NCBI GenBank assembly: GCA_950295325.1
Contig: OX485803.1
Span: 16,740,001 to 16,804,000, forward strand
DNA length: 64,000 nucleotides
From: Polytrichum commune
Lineage: Eukaryota > Streptophyta > Polytrichopsida > Polytrichales > Polytrichaceae
Direction of reading: 5' to 3'
A program made the position numbers and the translations under genes. The notes under the pieces were generated by a model. That model ran no database searches. It worked only from the letters and a program-made list of their open reading frames with translations, and was not told the DNA's origin. How positions within the stretch are numbered: position 1 is the stretch's first letter; the number at the start of each line of letters is the position of its first letter. This document shows positions 10,955 to 23,429 of the stretch, in pieces.

Positions 10955-12689
10955 CATAGTTGATTGCTGTGGTGTTACCGGTCTTAAGACTAACAAGGGA
11001 CTAAAACCTCATTGAATTGGCCCCAAGAAAAACCGATCTTGACCTCAAGTGTGAACCGGCACTAATAAGGCCACCCAAAACACATAGTATGCCATATTGC
11101 ATCCCATGAGTTGCATGTGGGGGATGTATATAATAAGAAGCTTATTACGGTCATTCCACACGCATAGCCGACGATGCTAATAATGGCCGGTTTGAAACCC
11201 CGGTAACGTTGTTCGTCATACACAAAGCGAATGGGAGGTCGCCAGGTGGCAGGTGACCGGGTCATCACTTCAAAGCCCATGAGGAAAGCATGCCGCCTGC
11301 GAGCCAAAAGGTGGTGTCCGAGTGGCACCCCAAAATCTAGGCCCCTCGTATTCTTGCGAGATACTAGGCACATAACTTAAGTTATGTGAACTCGTGTAAA
11401 AAGGGGAAGTACTACACTGATTGATTATCCCAATTTAGTCCGCGTGGTGGTACTTTGGAACAATGGCTTCCTCATCACACATGACCAAGAACCACCTCGA
11501 CCGTGTAACCTAGTGATCGCGTTTGATTCTCGTCCAAAGACCCTAGCCGTTGACATGGTCTGCTGGAATTTGTGTCAAGCCCTGTCCCTTGGAGGTGGGC
11601 CTAATAACATGACTTATGATGGACTATGAAACACTGGTGATAGTTTGTCATGTAGGAGTCCATGTAGGTTTTCCCTCATCCATGGTATTGTTTTTGGGCC
11701 CATAAGCCTTCACCTTCTGGTGTGAAGGCGACTTGGATGTCTCGGCCTTTTCGACCAATGAGAGATCTTAGAATGAGAGATTTTAGAATGTGTGAAGTGG
11801 CCCTGATTCCCGAAACATGTGTTGTTTTGCCGAATCTCAACTTTCAATGGAGGGTTGTATTTTTTTCCTTCACTAAGTGATATTAAATTCATGAATACAT
11901 ATGCTCGTTTACCATACATTTCAAGAAAATTAATGCATGCTTTTAGGTGTTCATAGAGTGCGTATTTTGTTTTGGTAAGTTCGAAGAGTCTTCATCGTCG
12001 TCGTCGTTAGTGCCACTCCTCCCGAGGCATCTCCAAGCACTGAGGAAATGAAGGAAGCTTGCATTGAGATGTTCTGGCACCTTGATGCTTTTGGCTACCA
12101 AAACCATAGATGTTATAGTGGCACTAATTTCATAGCGTGAAGAAATTTAGTATCACCTTCACTAATTCCCCACAAGCTCTAGTAGCCCACCCTCACTAAA
12201 TGGGATAATCAATGTAGTGGTACTATTTTTAGAGTCGAACACTATGAAATCAACAATTTATGGGCTCTAGAATAAGTCGCTTTGTTTTCACCTTCTCAAT
12301 GGACGAGTTTACATAGATACCATGTGTCCCTAGGTTTGGGCGAATCAACCCATACACTCGTTCCTTGTCGGATGCCCACACCCTTGCCTCCAAAGAACCA
12401 AGGTACAGGTTGGTTCGCCCAAGCCGTGTCCCTAGTCGTGTGCTTATTATGGGCACTTCAAACTTCGTAGAGTGATTTTGGGTGGTTGGAATGGTGAGAT
12501 GTAGAACCCACTATGCTTTCGTTTATGATTGAAGGCGGTGAAATTTTTTTGATTGGTGAGAAACTTATGATCGGAGTTTCATATGCTCCTAGGGTCTTCC
12601 ATCAAAGTGCAAATTCTAGAGATTAGAAAGTGGTCATGTAGAGGGGGCTCATTTTAAGGTTCACCCATGTTAGTATGACGTTCTTGGGT
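10955..12689. other. Gene-free sequence
   Basis: Frames up to 103 codons (for example 11062-11373 minus) show no recognisable motif, low-complexity bias or splice context. I see nothing definable apart from the extra MITE end at 10.97 kb. Confidence 0.45.
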
Positions 12690-12960
12690 GTTGGACAAAC
12701 ATGTTATGTGTTTAATACCTTGCATTAGTATGCTCAATATTTTTACGAGGTCTATGCCCACATTACACTATGGTCAACAAGTTTACCATGAGTATATTGA
12801 GCACATGACACTTGGCATTAGTTGCTCAATAACATTTTCCTTTTTCATACTAAAATGTAAACACATGACACTTGTCATTACCTAATATGCTCAAAGCCAT
12901 CTTCCGCTTTCATACTAAATTGTAAATACGCGATATTTGGCATTAATATGTTCAAATGCA
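12690..12960. repeat. Degenerate units of about 75 bp, also seen at 63.86-63.97 kb
   Basis: ACACATGACACTTGGCATTA, then CATACTAAAATGTAAACACA recur three times here with small changes. At 63865-63970 the units AACATATGACACTTGCCATT and TTGCATACTAAAATGTAAAC belong to the same series. Confidence 0.6.
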
Positions 12961-14640
12961 CCTTCCTCGTGCATCGTGTGGTGACCAAGCCCTCACATTA
13001 TATAGGCCATGGAGATGAATGATGGTCCATGCATTGACACCTTCGGAAACATGCCCGCCTCCACGACGCTCTTTTCCCTTCAACCCAATGCCCAACAATT
13101 TATTTCCCATCTTTTTTGGAGGCCGCCGGCCCATAAATAGAAACCCCTTCTTCGTCCCTTTGTATGTTGGAGCAAGGGTGCCATGTTTGCCAAATGTGAC
13201 TTTGACATCGCACAAAGTCCATGTGTTGGCTTACATTGCCCAATAACTTCTCGCATAGTTGGGTGGCAATCTTGCAATGTGCCACTGGGAAACAACGCAC
13301 TCAATCTCCAACACAAATGTGGTGTGAACCACACTATGCTTTGCGGAATTCAAGAACTCCTCTATACATGTCATTTTTGCCGTGGTGTTAGGGCGAGAAA
13401 TGGACTAGTTGACTTTGTTAGGTCGATGAGAGTTGCAATCAACACTAAGTGGCAAATCGAGTATATGTTTCATGGATCGAACAACTTGGAACCCTGAAGA
13501 GCACATTCTCATGTGTGTAGGTTAGTTGCCTTTGGAAATTCATGGCATCCGCAAATACTTTCATGTCACTGCATTTTGCAACAACCTTTAGTTTCAAAGA
13601 ATAATGGTCTAGACCTTTACTAGTTGGCCCACCTTTCGACCAATACATGTAATTAGCAATTTGCATGAATGTTTTAATCAACTCATCCATATTTGCTTCA
13701 TAAAGGCATGTCATCTTGTTCCTAGATTGCTGAAGCCGTTTATCGTGGACAATTTGTGCAAGGTTATAGGTTGGCATTTATGCACGTTGGTCTATAGTCA
13801 TGCCATGTACATAGTCGACAATATATGTTAGAGGCTTGATGATTACACAACTTGAAAAACCAATTGATAAAAAACAATGCATGAAACATGGAGACATATA
13901 TACAATTACACGCAACATATGGCCTCCCCATTGTATGTAGCAAAAATGCCAAAAATTTGACCACCCTTAAAGACCCAACAACCCCTCCTCTATGGCAACA
14001 TTGGATGACAACCACCATGAACGAATGACATGGTATGTAGTTTAAGCATCCTCCATTATATTAACATCCTCGTAGTCTTTGCAAATCTACTTGTATTGAA
14101 ACTACAAAGATGATTCGATGAACTTTTGTGTGAACTTGTCAAGATTTGCAAACCAACAAAAAGACAAGTGCACTCACGATCCCCCATGGGCACAGTTGGA
14201 TCCCCATTCTTGTAAACCTTTGTCACAATATTCCAATTAGTTTAAGCAATGTTACCCATGAATCTCTAAAAGTCATGTGAACCACCTCATTCTCTGCCAT
14301 GACACCATTTAAATTTGCCCAAAACAAAGTTTATGCAACACCGACTTTACATTGCATATCACAACACACTATAAGTAAGTACTTCACAATATTTGGTATT
14401 GTATTCATGACATGTCACAGTCATCCATTCCTTCAGACATTTGACATGATCAAACATGATCCAAGAGTTCTTCACATCCCCTTCGGCTTGCATGCGCTTC
14501 ACAAGCTCCCCCCAATGCTTGGAAAGTCCACCGACATCTTGAAGACGAATACCTTGTCCTTTGATTGGCCAAAGAATCAACTACCATGGATAAATTTGAA
14601 ACCCTAGTGGTCTTTCAAAGACATAATACTATCCATAGTG
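12950..14640 (-). pseudogene. Decayed SWIM/MULE-type transposase remnant
   Basis: On the minus strand, from high to low coordinates, fragments in different frames line up with one ancestral protein. SWIMFDHVK-type residues (WIMFDHVKCLKEW) occur at about 14.4-14.5 kb. WLSS-like and FWHF-like pieces occur near 13.9 kb. MPTYNLAQIVHDKRLQQS and NKMTCLYEANMDELI lie in the 13445-13777 frame, and TLAPTYKGTKKGF at about 13.13-13.18 kb. I recognise this order from a family of large plant transposon proteins with a SWIM zinc finger, recalled from memory. Stops and frameshifts make it inactive. Further upstream pieces may reach 15.4 kb. Confidence 0.5.
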
Positions 14641-14685
14641 CCCATTCCACTATGAACAAAACCTTTTGATCTTGACATGAAGTTA

Positions 14686-15079
14686 GAGCATCCTCAGTCG
14701 GTCTAGGTAAAGCTCACTGCAAACCAAGACCTATCTTGCTTAAAATTGCTCAAAATTTAGAGGGAGTGCACCAAATCTTGCTTAAAATGGACAGATCCTC
14801 CCACACTCCCTCTAAATGTCAAAAATTTGGAGGGAGTGTGGGAGGATCTTTCCATTTTTAAGCAAGATTTGGCGCACTCCCTCTAAATTTTGAAAATGTG
14901 GTGTTTTCAATGAGGGATTTCACCTACGTCAAATTTTTACAATTCTTTTTTCTTGAGAAATATCTCACGTTTATTTAGGTGTGCTTCTAATGATGGTAAT
15001 TTCAGTTTCTAATTTTAGGTCAGTCAAAAGATAGGTTTTGGGTTGCAGTGAGCTTTACCTAGACCGACTGAGGATGCTC
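14686..15079. mobile_element. Tourist-like (PIF/Harbinger) MITE, 394 bp, with internal palindrome
   Basis: The ends GAGCATCCTCAGTCGGTCTA and its complement continue as near-perfect inverted repeats for about 38 bases. TTA lies on both sides (14683-14685 and 15080-15082), the classic PIF/Harbinger duplication. Inside, 14751-14892 forms a second long hairpin in which AGGGAGTG-type arms pair. No transposase is encoded. Confidence 0.88.
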
Positions 15080-15082
15080 TTA

Positions 15083-16940
15083 TGGCATTTGGGTGATGAA
15101 AGGGCCGTGAATTTGTCCATAACCATCTCTAAGGGCAATCTATCTAGATGATGTCCTTCAACATTTGTAAGGACTTGAGGAGATAATCAACCACAAATTG
15201 TTTGCTTGCTACCAACACAATTATAAAGTTTTTGTTGTTGTTGGACTCTGCATCACTTTGCTTGCTACACACTGGTACATGATATCCAATGTGTTGTGAC
15301 AAATGCCATGCAAAACAAGGTGGTTACATACACTGAGATGTATGCAACTCAAGTCATACCAACATGTGGGGAATGAACTTATACTATACATGCAAAGCAT
15401 AGAACTAGGCATACTGAGGTGGAGTGACATATCTTACATTCCAACTGCAATTTTTCTGGGCCACAACTCCCACAAAAAATCCTTGGGATTACACTTCCAA
15501 TATTTTCCAAAAGGGGTGGAATATAACATAGGGTGACATTTATTCTTCAAAAGTATAAATCATAATAAAGTTACAATTGACAAAGGATGGCCTTTAGACC
15601 TATACTCAGGATGAAGAAACTTAGCCTATTAGTTATTAGGTAATTTTAACAAAAATAATATATTTGTAACATACATGAACAAATATCCCAAGAGAAATCA
15701 AAAATTTGTTGAGTTATCTTTTTGGAAGAATGCCAACCAAGGCCAAAATGTTTTATATACCTTAAAAAAAACCTTATGCTATTGGCTTAATGAAATGATC
15801 TCTATCATGTCATCCCAACTAATGAGACTAATTTCATTCACAATGTTCAATATTTCATCCATTGAAGGAAACCCTTTGGGAAGGCGGAATGACCTCCCTA
15901 AAATTCTTACGGGGGCTCATTTCCATCCTCTCTCTCTCTCTCTCATGTGGAGTATACTTTGTCCAAAGGCGGAGCACATTGAAGACATCTACTACAAAGG
16001 ATGTAGGGAAGCAAACAAATGGTAGAGTTGCAACTACAGCTAGTGTGGCAGTGACACATGATGTCGGATCTTATTGGATAAGAAGGGTGCAAAAGATGCA
16101 ATGGAAAGCTGGATCAAGATGGGGAATATCATGAAAACCTCCAAACCTTTTAAGCAAACCATCATCCAATGGGAAGAAAATTGGGTCTAGTTGCAACATT
16201 ATGATCTTCTTGAATTGGTTTTTTAAGAGCTAGAGGTTTTTTTAAGTGCAAATATGATGCTTCAAACTCTAAGTGGATAGATGTCAATTCAATTATATCA
16301 ACCATGACAACAACATATTAGCCATCCTCTAAGTTGTATGCATGAATAGCAATAATGTTGAGTTTCCAACATAATTTTGTTGTCTATGTTTATGCTAGTT
16401 CTTATTGATTCATATTTGAACCATTTGTGATGCACTTTTTACACTACATCTCATCAATGATTGTATATTAAAAAATATAAATCATTGCTATGTTTTGTAT
16501 ATTGGAATCTTGAAAAATGCCTCTATTACTTCTAGTCCTACTTTCAAAAAAATCAATTTCTTAAGATAAATATATGATTATGAATAAAAAATCTATAAAT
16601 TTCATAATTAACATACCATCCCATCAAAAGGCTTGAATTCCAATGTTAAGTAACTATAGGGTCCTCAGAATGTATGCCAAAAAAAATAATACCCCCCTTA
16701 TAATATGTTGGATATTGCATGTATATGCAACATTTTACCCTAGGTGATACCCCGTGCAAACAGGACAAGAGTAAACCCTGACCACTAAGTGTTGTTTCCA
16801 AGTACCTTCATTATGAGTGGGGTAATCACAAAAGTCGTTTGGGGGTTGTAGATGACTTGCACAAGTAGAACGTTTGAATGACAAACCATAATCGTTATGG
16901 ATGTTGGCTGGTGGAGGGAAGATGTCAGAGTTGAAGTCTC
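15083..16940. other. Gene-free sequence
   Basis: Minus-strand fragments at 15.2-15.5 kb could be the far upstream end of the transposase remnant. The rest is AT-rich with a short CT run at about 15929-15943. I see no gene. Confidence 0.4.
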
Positions 16941-18144
16941 TTGTTAGTAGAGAGGAGTGCTCGCAAGCAGCCCCAGACCAGACCTTCATCCGCAACAACG
17001 CCAAATGCACACCAAATCACACCCACCAACACAAATAACGAAAGACACCGGAGAAGAGACACTCGTAACCCACAGACAACAACTTTATTAGTGTTATGGG
17101 CACTAATTTGCCTCAACCGGACAATTGACCACAGGTTGTCTGCTACACCTCCCCAACACCCTAAACCTAGATTCAAAACTAAACTAGTCGGCACCCCCCC
17201 CCACCCATATTCAAAGCCTCAACCCAAGCACTCTTTGAACACTGCCCAACTGCCCCTCCGCAAGAACAAATGGAGTCGCCAAGACAACAGCTGGAGCTGT
17301 CACAACACCACCGCTCAAGCGTCCCCCCGCAAGAACAGATGGAGCCGCCGCAACACCAGATGGCACCACCGGGACCGTCGCATGAATCCCCAAGACAAAT
17401 TCTCAAGCAACTACACCAACATCACATGAGGTCGGCCACCCTAGCTCACATGCTCCGCAAGTAGCCCCAACGAGAGCTCACAACACACACCCAACAAACG
17501 AACATCAACCACTGCCTCCCAAATCGCAATAAGGTACTACATATCCTTAAATACTAACCTAGTTGAGTACCTCACACGGACACATCTCGTAACACCTCAC
17601 CTCCGCACAAACATCATACAAAGGCAAATCACATAGACAAACATACATAGGCCACCAACCAAAGCGGCCACACAAAAACTCAAACAAAACAAAAATCATA
17701 CAAATCAGAGCTTTGGACCACATACCGTCACTTGTCACCGTTGACCGACTAAATGTCGACTGCCACAAAGAGACATACCCCATATCACCACATCTTTGGA
17801 AGCACCTCATGCCTCCACAAAATCTCAACCCCAACACATACACATAGCCCATATTTACAAAACATGCCCCTAAACCCTAACCCAAGCACAAGCACAAAGA
17901 AACACACACAAAACAACACACACAAACACCCCACAACTGGGTCCCCTCATAAACTCTCACTACACATGCAGCTAAACACAAACACAACCAACCCCAATAC
18001 AAATCTGACCACACACAACACAACCTTGAACTCTCCCCTACCCTTGGCAAACCCACACATTCACCACACAACCCAACCTCGGGCAAACCAAAAAACGCAC
18101 CACAACAAGTACCTACCTTGCCTACCTACCACAACAAGAACCGA

Positions 18145-18490
18145 ATGAGAACCTAACAATACAATTCATGGAATTCACATACTATAACGATAGAATACCA
18201 GATGATACTATAACCGGAAATATATAAAAATATAAACCATTAATAGCAATATAACCAATAGAGGTTGGAACATAGATCCACTAATAATCATCACGGCTGG
18301 TGCTAGGGCAGCCACACATATCCCCTCTATGAAAAATATTTAAACAATATTTAAAATCCCCAAGATAAACATCAAGCACACATTTGAGGAAATTAATGTG
18401 ATTGCCATACAATATGCTATGTCCATAATCCTACACAAAAGGAGAATAGAAAACAACGAGCCACTACCAACATATACACAACTACCATAA
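18145..18490 (+). pseudogene. Decayed second copy of the retroelement's endonuclease-like C-terminus
   Basis: Plus-strand translation reads LTIQFMEFTYYNDRIPDDTI, then KYKPLI, then a segment corresponding to VITAGARA, and ends with NVIAIQYAMS and LLHKRRIEN-like residues. This matches the last 110 residues of the 7.1-kb frame module by module. Several stops and frame changes interrupt it. It is in the opposite orientation to the first copy, and the sequence divergence suggests a related rather than identical family. Confidence 0.75.
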
Positions 18491-18925
18491 TAACCCCAAA
18501 TACCCGCCAACAAATTAATAATTAGGATAAAAATAAAAGATTAAATGCCAACGACAACTAAGGAACCACTCCAACCCAAGCTAGGGTTGTGTGCCATAAT
18601 CTCATGTGAAGCAAAACCACATAGCACATGCCAAGTCACTAACATTAGAACACAACGTCCATACGAGGCATCCACCTTGATTACCCCGATAACTATAGTG
18701 CCCACCCCGAGAGGGGTTAGTAATCCTGCACCACTGTTATTATGCCATGAGGGTATAATACCAAGGGTGGATCGAACGGGCATTTCAATCACGTTGACCT
18801 ATGGTCAACGTTTCTTCTCTCTCTCTACCTACCTTGCTCACCTGGAATAGCACGTAAAAGGTCGCCCACACCCACCGCCGAAGACACACCAACACCAAGG
18901 AACCAAAAAACAACACAAACACAAC

Positions 18926-19466
18926 CACGGGTAGATCACTCTAAGGCATTTTTGTGCACCACGTGCAGCTGGGGTTTTTTTTTTGTCTTGGGGCTATTTA
19001 CCTTCAAGGGCTTAATTAAAGCCTCCCTATAATTACTTAAATTTCAAAAATGGCCCATTTGTTTGCACCCTTCCATTACTTATATTGTCCAAATCACTGC
19101 AATTTTTTGTACTCTATATTCATTTTAAATAATAAAAGCTAATCTACGTCCTAACGCAATTGACGAGTGTTGAGGGAAAGCATGGAAACAAAGAAGGGTG
19201 CAAACATCCCCGTGAGTCCTAAACCCATCTACATACCATATTAAACACACCTTCTAGGATCCTTATCGTCAGTCCCTATATTAATTTTACAAAAAAATAA
19301 TGGCCCATGTTTTATGTCCATCTAACTTACTTATAATGGGATTGTCTACATTTAATGGCCCCTTCATTATTTGGAATTCCTTTATAATTTGTATTTCAAA
19401 TGATTTTAATCCTCTCTATATTATGCCGCACGTCATTTTAAAAATGCACTAAGTGATCTACCCGTG
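18926..19466. mobile_element. Non-autonomous hAT-like element, 541 bp, complete with target duplication
   Basis: The ends are the inverted repeats CACGGGTAGATCACT (18926-18940) and AGTGATCTACCCGTG (19452-19466). They are flanked by identical 8-bp direct repeats AACACAAC at 18918-18925 and 19467-19474. An 8-bp duplication with short terminal repeats is typical of the hAT superfamily. The interior is AT-rich and non-coding, unlike the C/A-rich host sequence that resumes on both sides. Confidence 0.85.
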
Positions 19467-19740
19467 AACACAACCAAAAACCCAATTGTCAGACACCAAC
19501 AATCCCACACAGAAAACCTCACCTACCCCACACAAACAACACGAACCCTTGCAAATGCCGCAAATAACACCCACAGACACTACACAACCCCAATGCACCC
19601 ACTCAACCCTGAGCACAAACAACCCACTCTACACCCAAATCCGAAATTACCCACTAACAAAACAACCACAAAGAAAAGCAAGCCAGATCAACAATACAAG
19701 CATGCACCCACACGGAACAACACCAAAATTTGGTTGTTTT

Positions 19741-22700
19741 TGTTGTACACCAAGCGTGGCCAACATATGTTTTGTCCATTCCATTCATGCCACATTTGTA
19801 TGTGAAGGGAACACCAATCGGCAAGGGGGGCAAAACAAAACTTACATCGTTGTCAAAAGAAGAGGGAAGGCACTTCACCTAACATGCATCTATACTATCA
19901 AAATCTACTGAAGCAAGATTAGACATAGAACATTTCTTACATTTTTCTTGTTTCAGTGCATCCACAATATTCAATCCAGTAATAGAAAAACCAAGGTGAA
20001 GAGGTGGTGATGCACATTTTATATAATGAAGGATGTAGGGAAACTTGTTTATATCTAGGCTTGCTTTGGAAGTTGTAGAATGGGCACTCCTAAAAGAAAA
20101 TTACGATGTATCTAAGAGATCCAATGTTGGGCAAACATCCTCTTTTGAATTCGACAACACAAGGACATTGTTGTCGGTAGCCTCCAATTTAATAGTTGCA
20201 ACACTTGGGATGTGAACTTTAGATGTGCCAGACTCATTGGTGAGAAAAAAACGTTGATGCTTGCATCTGTGAATTGGACATCCCAATGACCCTATACACA
20301 CTGGCACCCAATGTCCAAGATGAACTATCAACACACCTAGTTCTTTGCATTAACAATGTGTTTGAATCATGTCCACTCTTTGTGTACAACTCTTGTTCAA
20401 CATACATTGTACCAACTTGGAAATTGAACCTTAACCCCCACAATTCCTCTGAAACTACAAAAAAACCACGAACGTCTAAAGGTAATGTGAAGGGCTATAA
20501 AGTTTTAGAAGACTTAATGGAAGCCATGGTGAATCAAAATTTGAATTTCCAAGTGGAATGTTTGGAATTTATGGGTTCAATTAGTGGCACCAATCAAAAT
20601 TTTAATAATTATAGTAAATAATTTCAATATTATGCATGCAAACTACTTGTTGTCAACAATAGCGCAATCCCATGTTATAATAGCAATCCCCACTCTAGGG
20701 TTACCATGCCTTCCAACCTAACCCTAAAACTCAAGCAATGAAGTGGAAATAAAAGCGGAAGGGGACATGAACATCCCAAGACAATTCGTTACAAACTAAA
20801 GAATAGGGTGCCAATAGTTTGACCACATGTACGGCATTTGCAGTGCATTCATTGTAAGACAATAGTTGGTTCATAACCAAATTGCAAATGCATGAGGAAG
20901 ACCATCAAATGCCAAAGAAAAAAAAATTTAAAATTTAAAAATCTTTCAAATATTTGACCTTAAAACAATTGAAGAGGGTAGGATGCCAAAAATAATGAGC
21001 ATGATAGTCGAGAGCAACACCATAGACACCATGCAAACATTGCACTTCTCTTTGACTGCACCCGTTGGTGATGGGTCATTGGCAAATGAGCCAAACAACC
21101 TTTTAAGTTTGCAAGGGTTGGACAAGTGTTGGACAAGGTTTGGGTGACATGGTTGGAAAGGGGGCTTGGCTTGAGAACCAACCCCTCACTCTCACTCATT
21201 TGCCTCAAGGCCCTGGGAGTGATGCCTAGAGCACCCACAATGTTCAAGCAAGAACTTAGCAAAGGGCCTAGAGATTAGGAAAAAAATCAAAGCAAAAGTA
21301 CTAAAAAAATGGAAAAATAATATATTGGCAGCGAGACATTGCTTTTACATTTTTCCAATACTTTTCTTTTTCAATTTTCTTTCTAAGTCTCGGGGCCCTA
21401 TACTTAGCAAATAGGTAGAGCATTGACAAGTTGTGGTGTCAAAATTCCATGCCTCTCAGAGTGATTGCTTTGGCAAATTCCATATTTTCTCTATCATTTC
21501 CAAATGCCCACCTTAACATTTATATTTTTCTTCATTTGACACATGAAACTTGAGAACTTGACACAATTGTATTTGTCTTAATTGCAATCCGCTCATTACC
21601 ATATATAGAATAGAAAAGGGGGTTAAACAACTTACATGCATTGGACAAAGGAAAGTTTGTATAACCTAGAATCTATGCACTTGTTTAACTATACTATGTA
21701 CTCTACTACAATAACCATGCATACTTTAAAAATGTGAGTTCCAATTGCAAACACATGACATTATTTAGTTTTTATCCTTTCTAATAAAACTAGTGACACT
21801 ATGTCACCCAAGTTTATTAGGATGAATATGTCAGCGTAGTGCTCTACTAAGAGAATAAACAAAGTATAATTTCCAAATAGAATTTGCCTTATTCTTGGCC
21901 CCACTTAGTGTACAAACTCCATTAGACAATGTTATGCACTTACATCATGAAGAGAATTGGTTATATTTGTTCCATTTGCAAGAGGATAAACCGTTTGTCA
22001 AGGAATGCTAGAAGCTTGTAAAGTAATAATATTTTTGGAAACCTAGATCCCCTCCCAAATGTTTGTTCATGCTATAATGGAAATTAAGCACATCAAGCAC
22101 TTGGTGCAAATGTTCAGGTTGCCTCCAATTTGACCCATGTCCACATGATCATATTGGTACACCTTGTTCAATCTGTGTAACTCCAAGTTGTCAACATATT
22201 AGAGTTTTCCATAGGTATGAAACCATGGGTTTAGTCCCAAACCTTAATGGGTTATGAGAACTAAGTTAATATAATCTCACCCAAGCTTGCTTTATGCTCA
22301 AAACATTACACAAAGAGTGTTGTAGGCTATTAAAAACCAATTTTCTAGCTTGTCCTACTAGGATGGGTGTGTCAAGCTAGCCTTGCATAGACCGATTTAT
22401 GATCAGGACAACATGTCCAAAGCATGCCCTATTTTAGATCCTAAAATTCTCTCAAGGTTTTTTAGATAGAAAGAGGAAGTCCCAATAATTTCACCCAACT
22501 TCCAAACTAGGCTGCAATACACAATGAGGTAGCAAGCTCTTAATAAAGAGTTTTCTCATAGAAGGATCAAACCCACAGTTTCATCCCTCTTTGAGCGACT
22601 TTACAAACAACTCTATTATGTGACAAGAATTGAAATTGAAATGAAATGAGCTCATGATACCAACAAAGCTCATGTGCTTGAAATACCTCCACACAAGCTC

Positions 22701-23429
22701 CCAAACACAGGAGCTTGTTGGTTTCAAGACACAAACACAGATGGGTAAGAAAGATAGTCAGTGTTGGGACTTTTTCACAACCTCAGTGGACATGTCCCGA
22801 ATTTTGATTTCTGGTTTTCCACATGTTTTGAAGAAAATCATTCAAGGCCAGTTGGGCCTTTGGGATGCAAGTCGTATCTATACGTTTGACTCTCCTTGAC
22901 ACTTGCTTTAGAATTGACTAGTGATGAGTTATTGCCCCATCTATTGTACTTCCATAGGATTGCAGGTTCTTAAAATTTTCTGAAGGCAAATGCATCTCAT
23001 TTCTACTTGTTGTTTCTATCATTGATGTACACACCACACATTATGCTTCATATACTGCATGGTAATACTTTCTCCACTCACCAACACACCCATAAGATAC
23101 GGATTCTCTGGGCTAGGGTAAATCAAACCAGCAAAATTGGGTGTAACCTGGTTAATGGACAGATAACTGACATCCTTAGACCTGGTCTTGTGTGATTGAA
23201 TCACACTATGCATCTTCGTGCATCTTAAACATTGCACCGCTAAACAAAGAAGCACTCCACAAAGATTTTACTCCTACAATTGAATCTCATTTGGGAAATA
23301 TACAAACCTAAGATCTAGTCAACAAAAATATGATGACTCACATGCAACTTAAGTTGCATTTATAACATGAACTGTTTTCCAAGCAGAATTTTGTGTGGAT
23401 TTTAATGATGTATATACACTTCAAATAGA
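19741..23429. other. Gene-free sequence downstream of the SKA3-like gene
   Basis: Several frames of 60-115 codons (for example 20274-20621 plus, 20960-21262 minus) lack recognisable motifs. The 3-prime UTR of the SKA3-like gene presumably occupies the few hundred bases below 23430. Confidence 0.4.

Larger units (their letters stand above)
16941..19740 (+). mobile_element. C/A-rich block of decayed retroelement sequence
   Basis: The plus strand is strikingly rich in C and A and poor in G and T over nearly 3 kb, like the coding strand of the 7.1-9.7 kb element. Frames at 16941-17429, 17753-18148 and 19464-19805 encode Thr/Pro/Asn/His-rich, low-complexity protein without recognisable domains. 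A 66-bp direct duplication (CGCAAGAACA, then ATGGAG, then CGCC) lies at about 17260-17370. The block contains the recognisable element tail at 18.15-18.49 kb and is split by the hAT-like insertion at 18926-19466. Confidence 0.55.
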
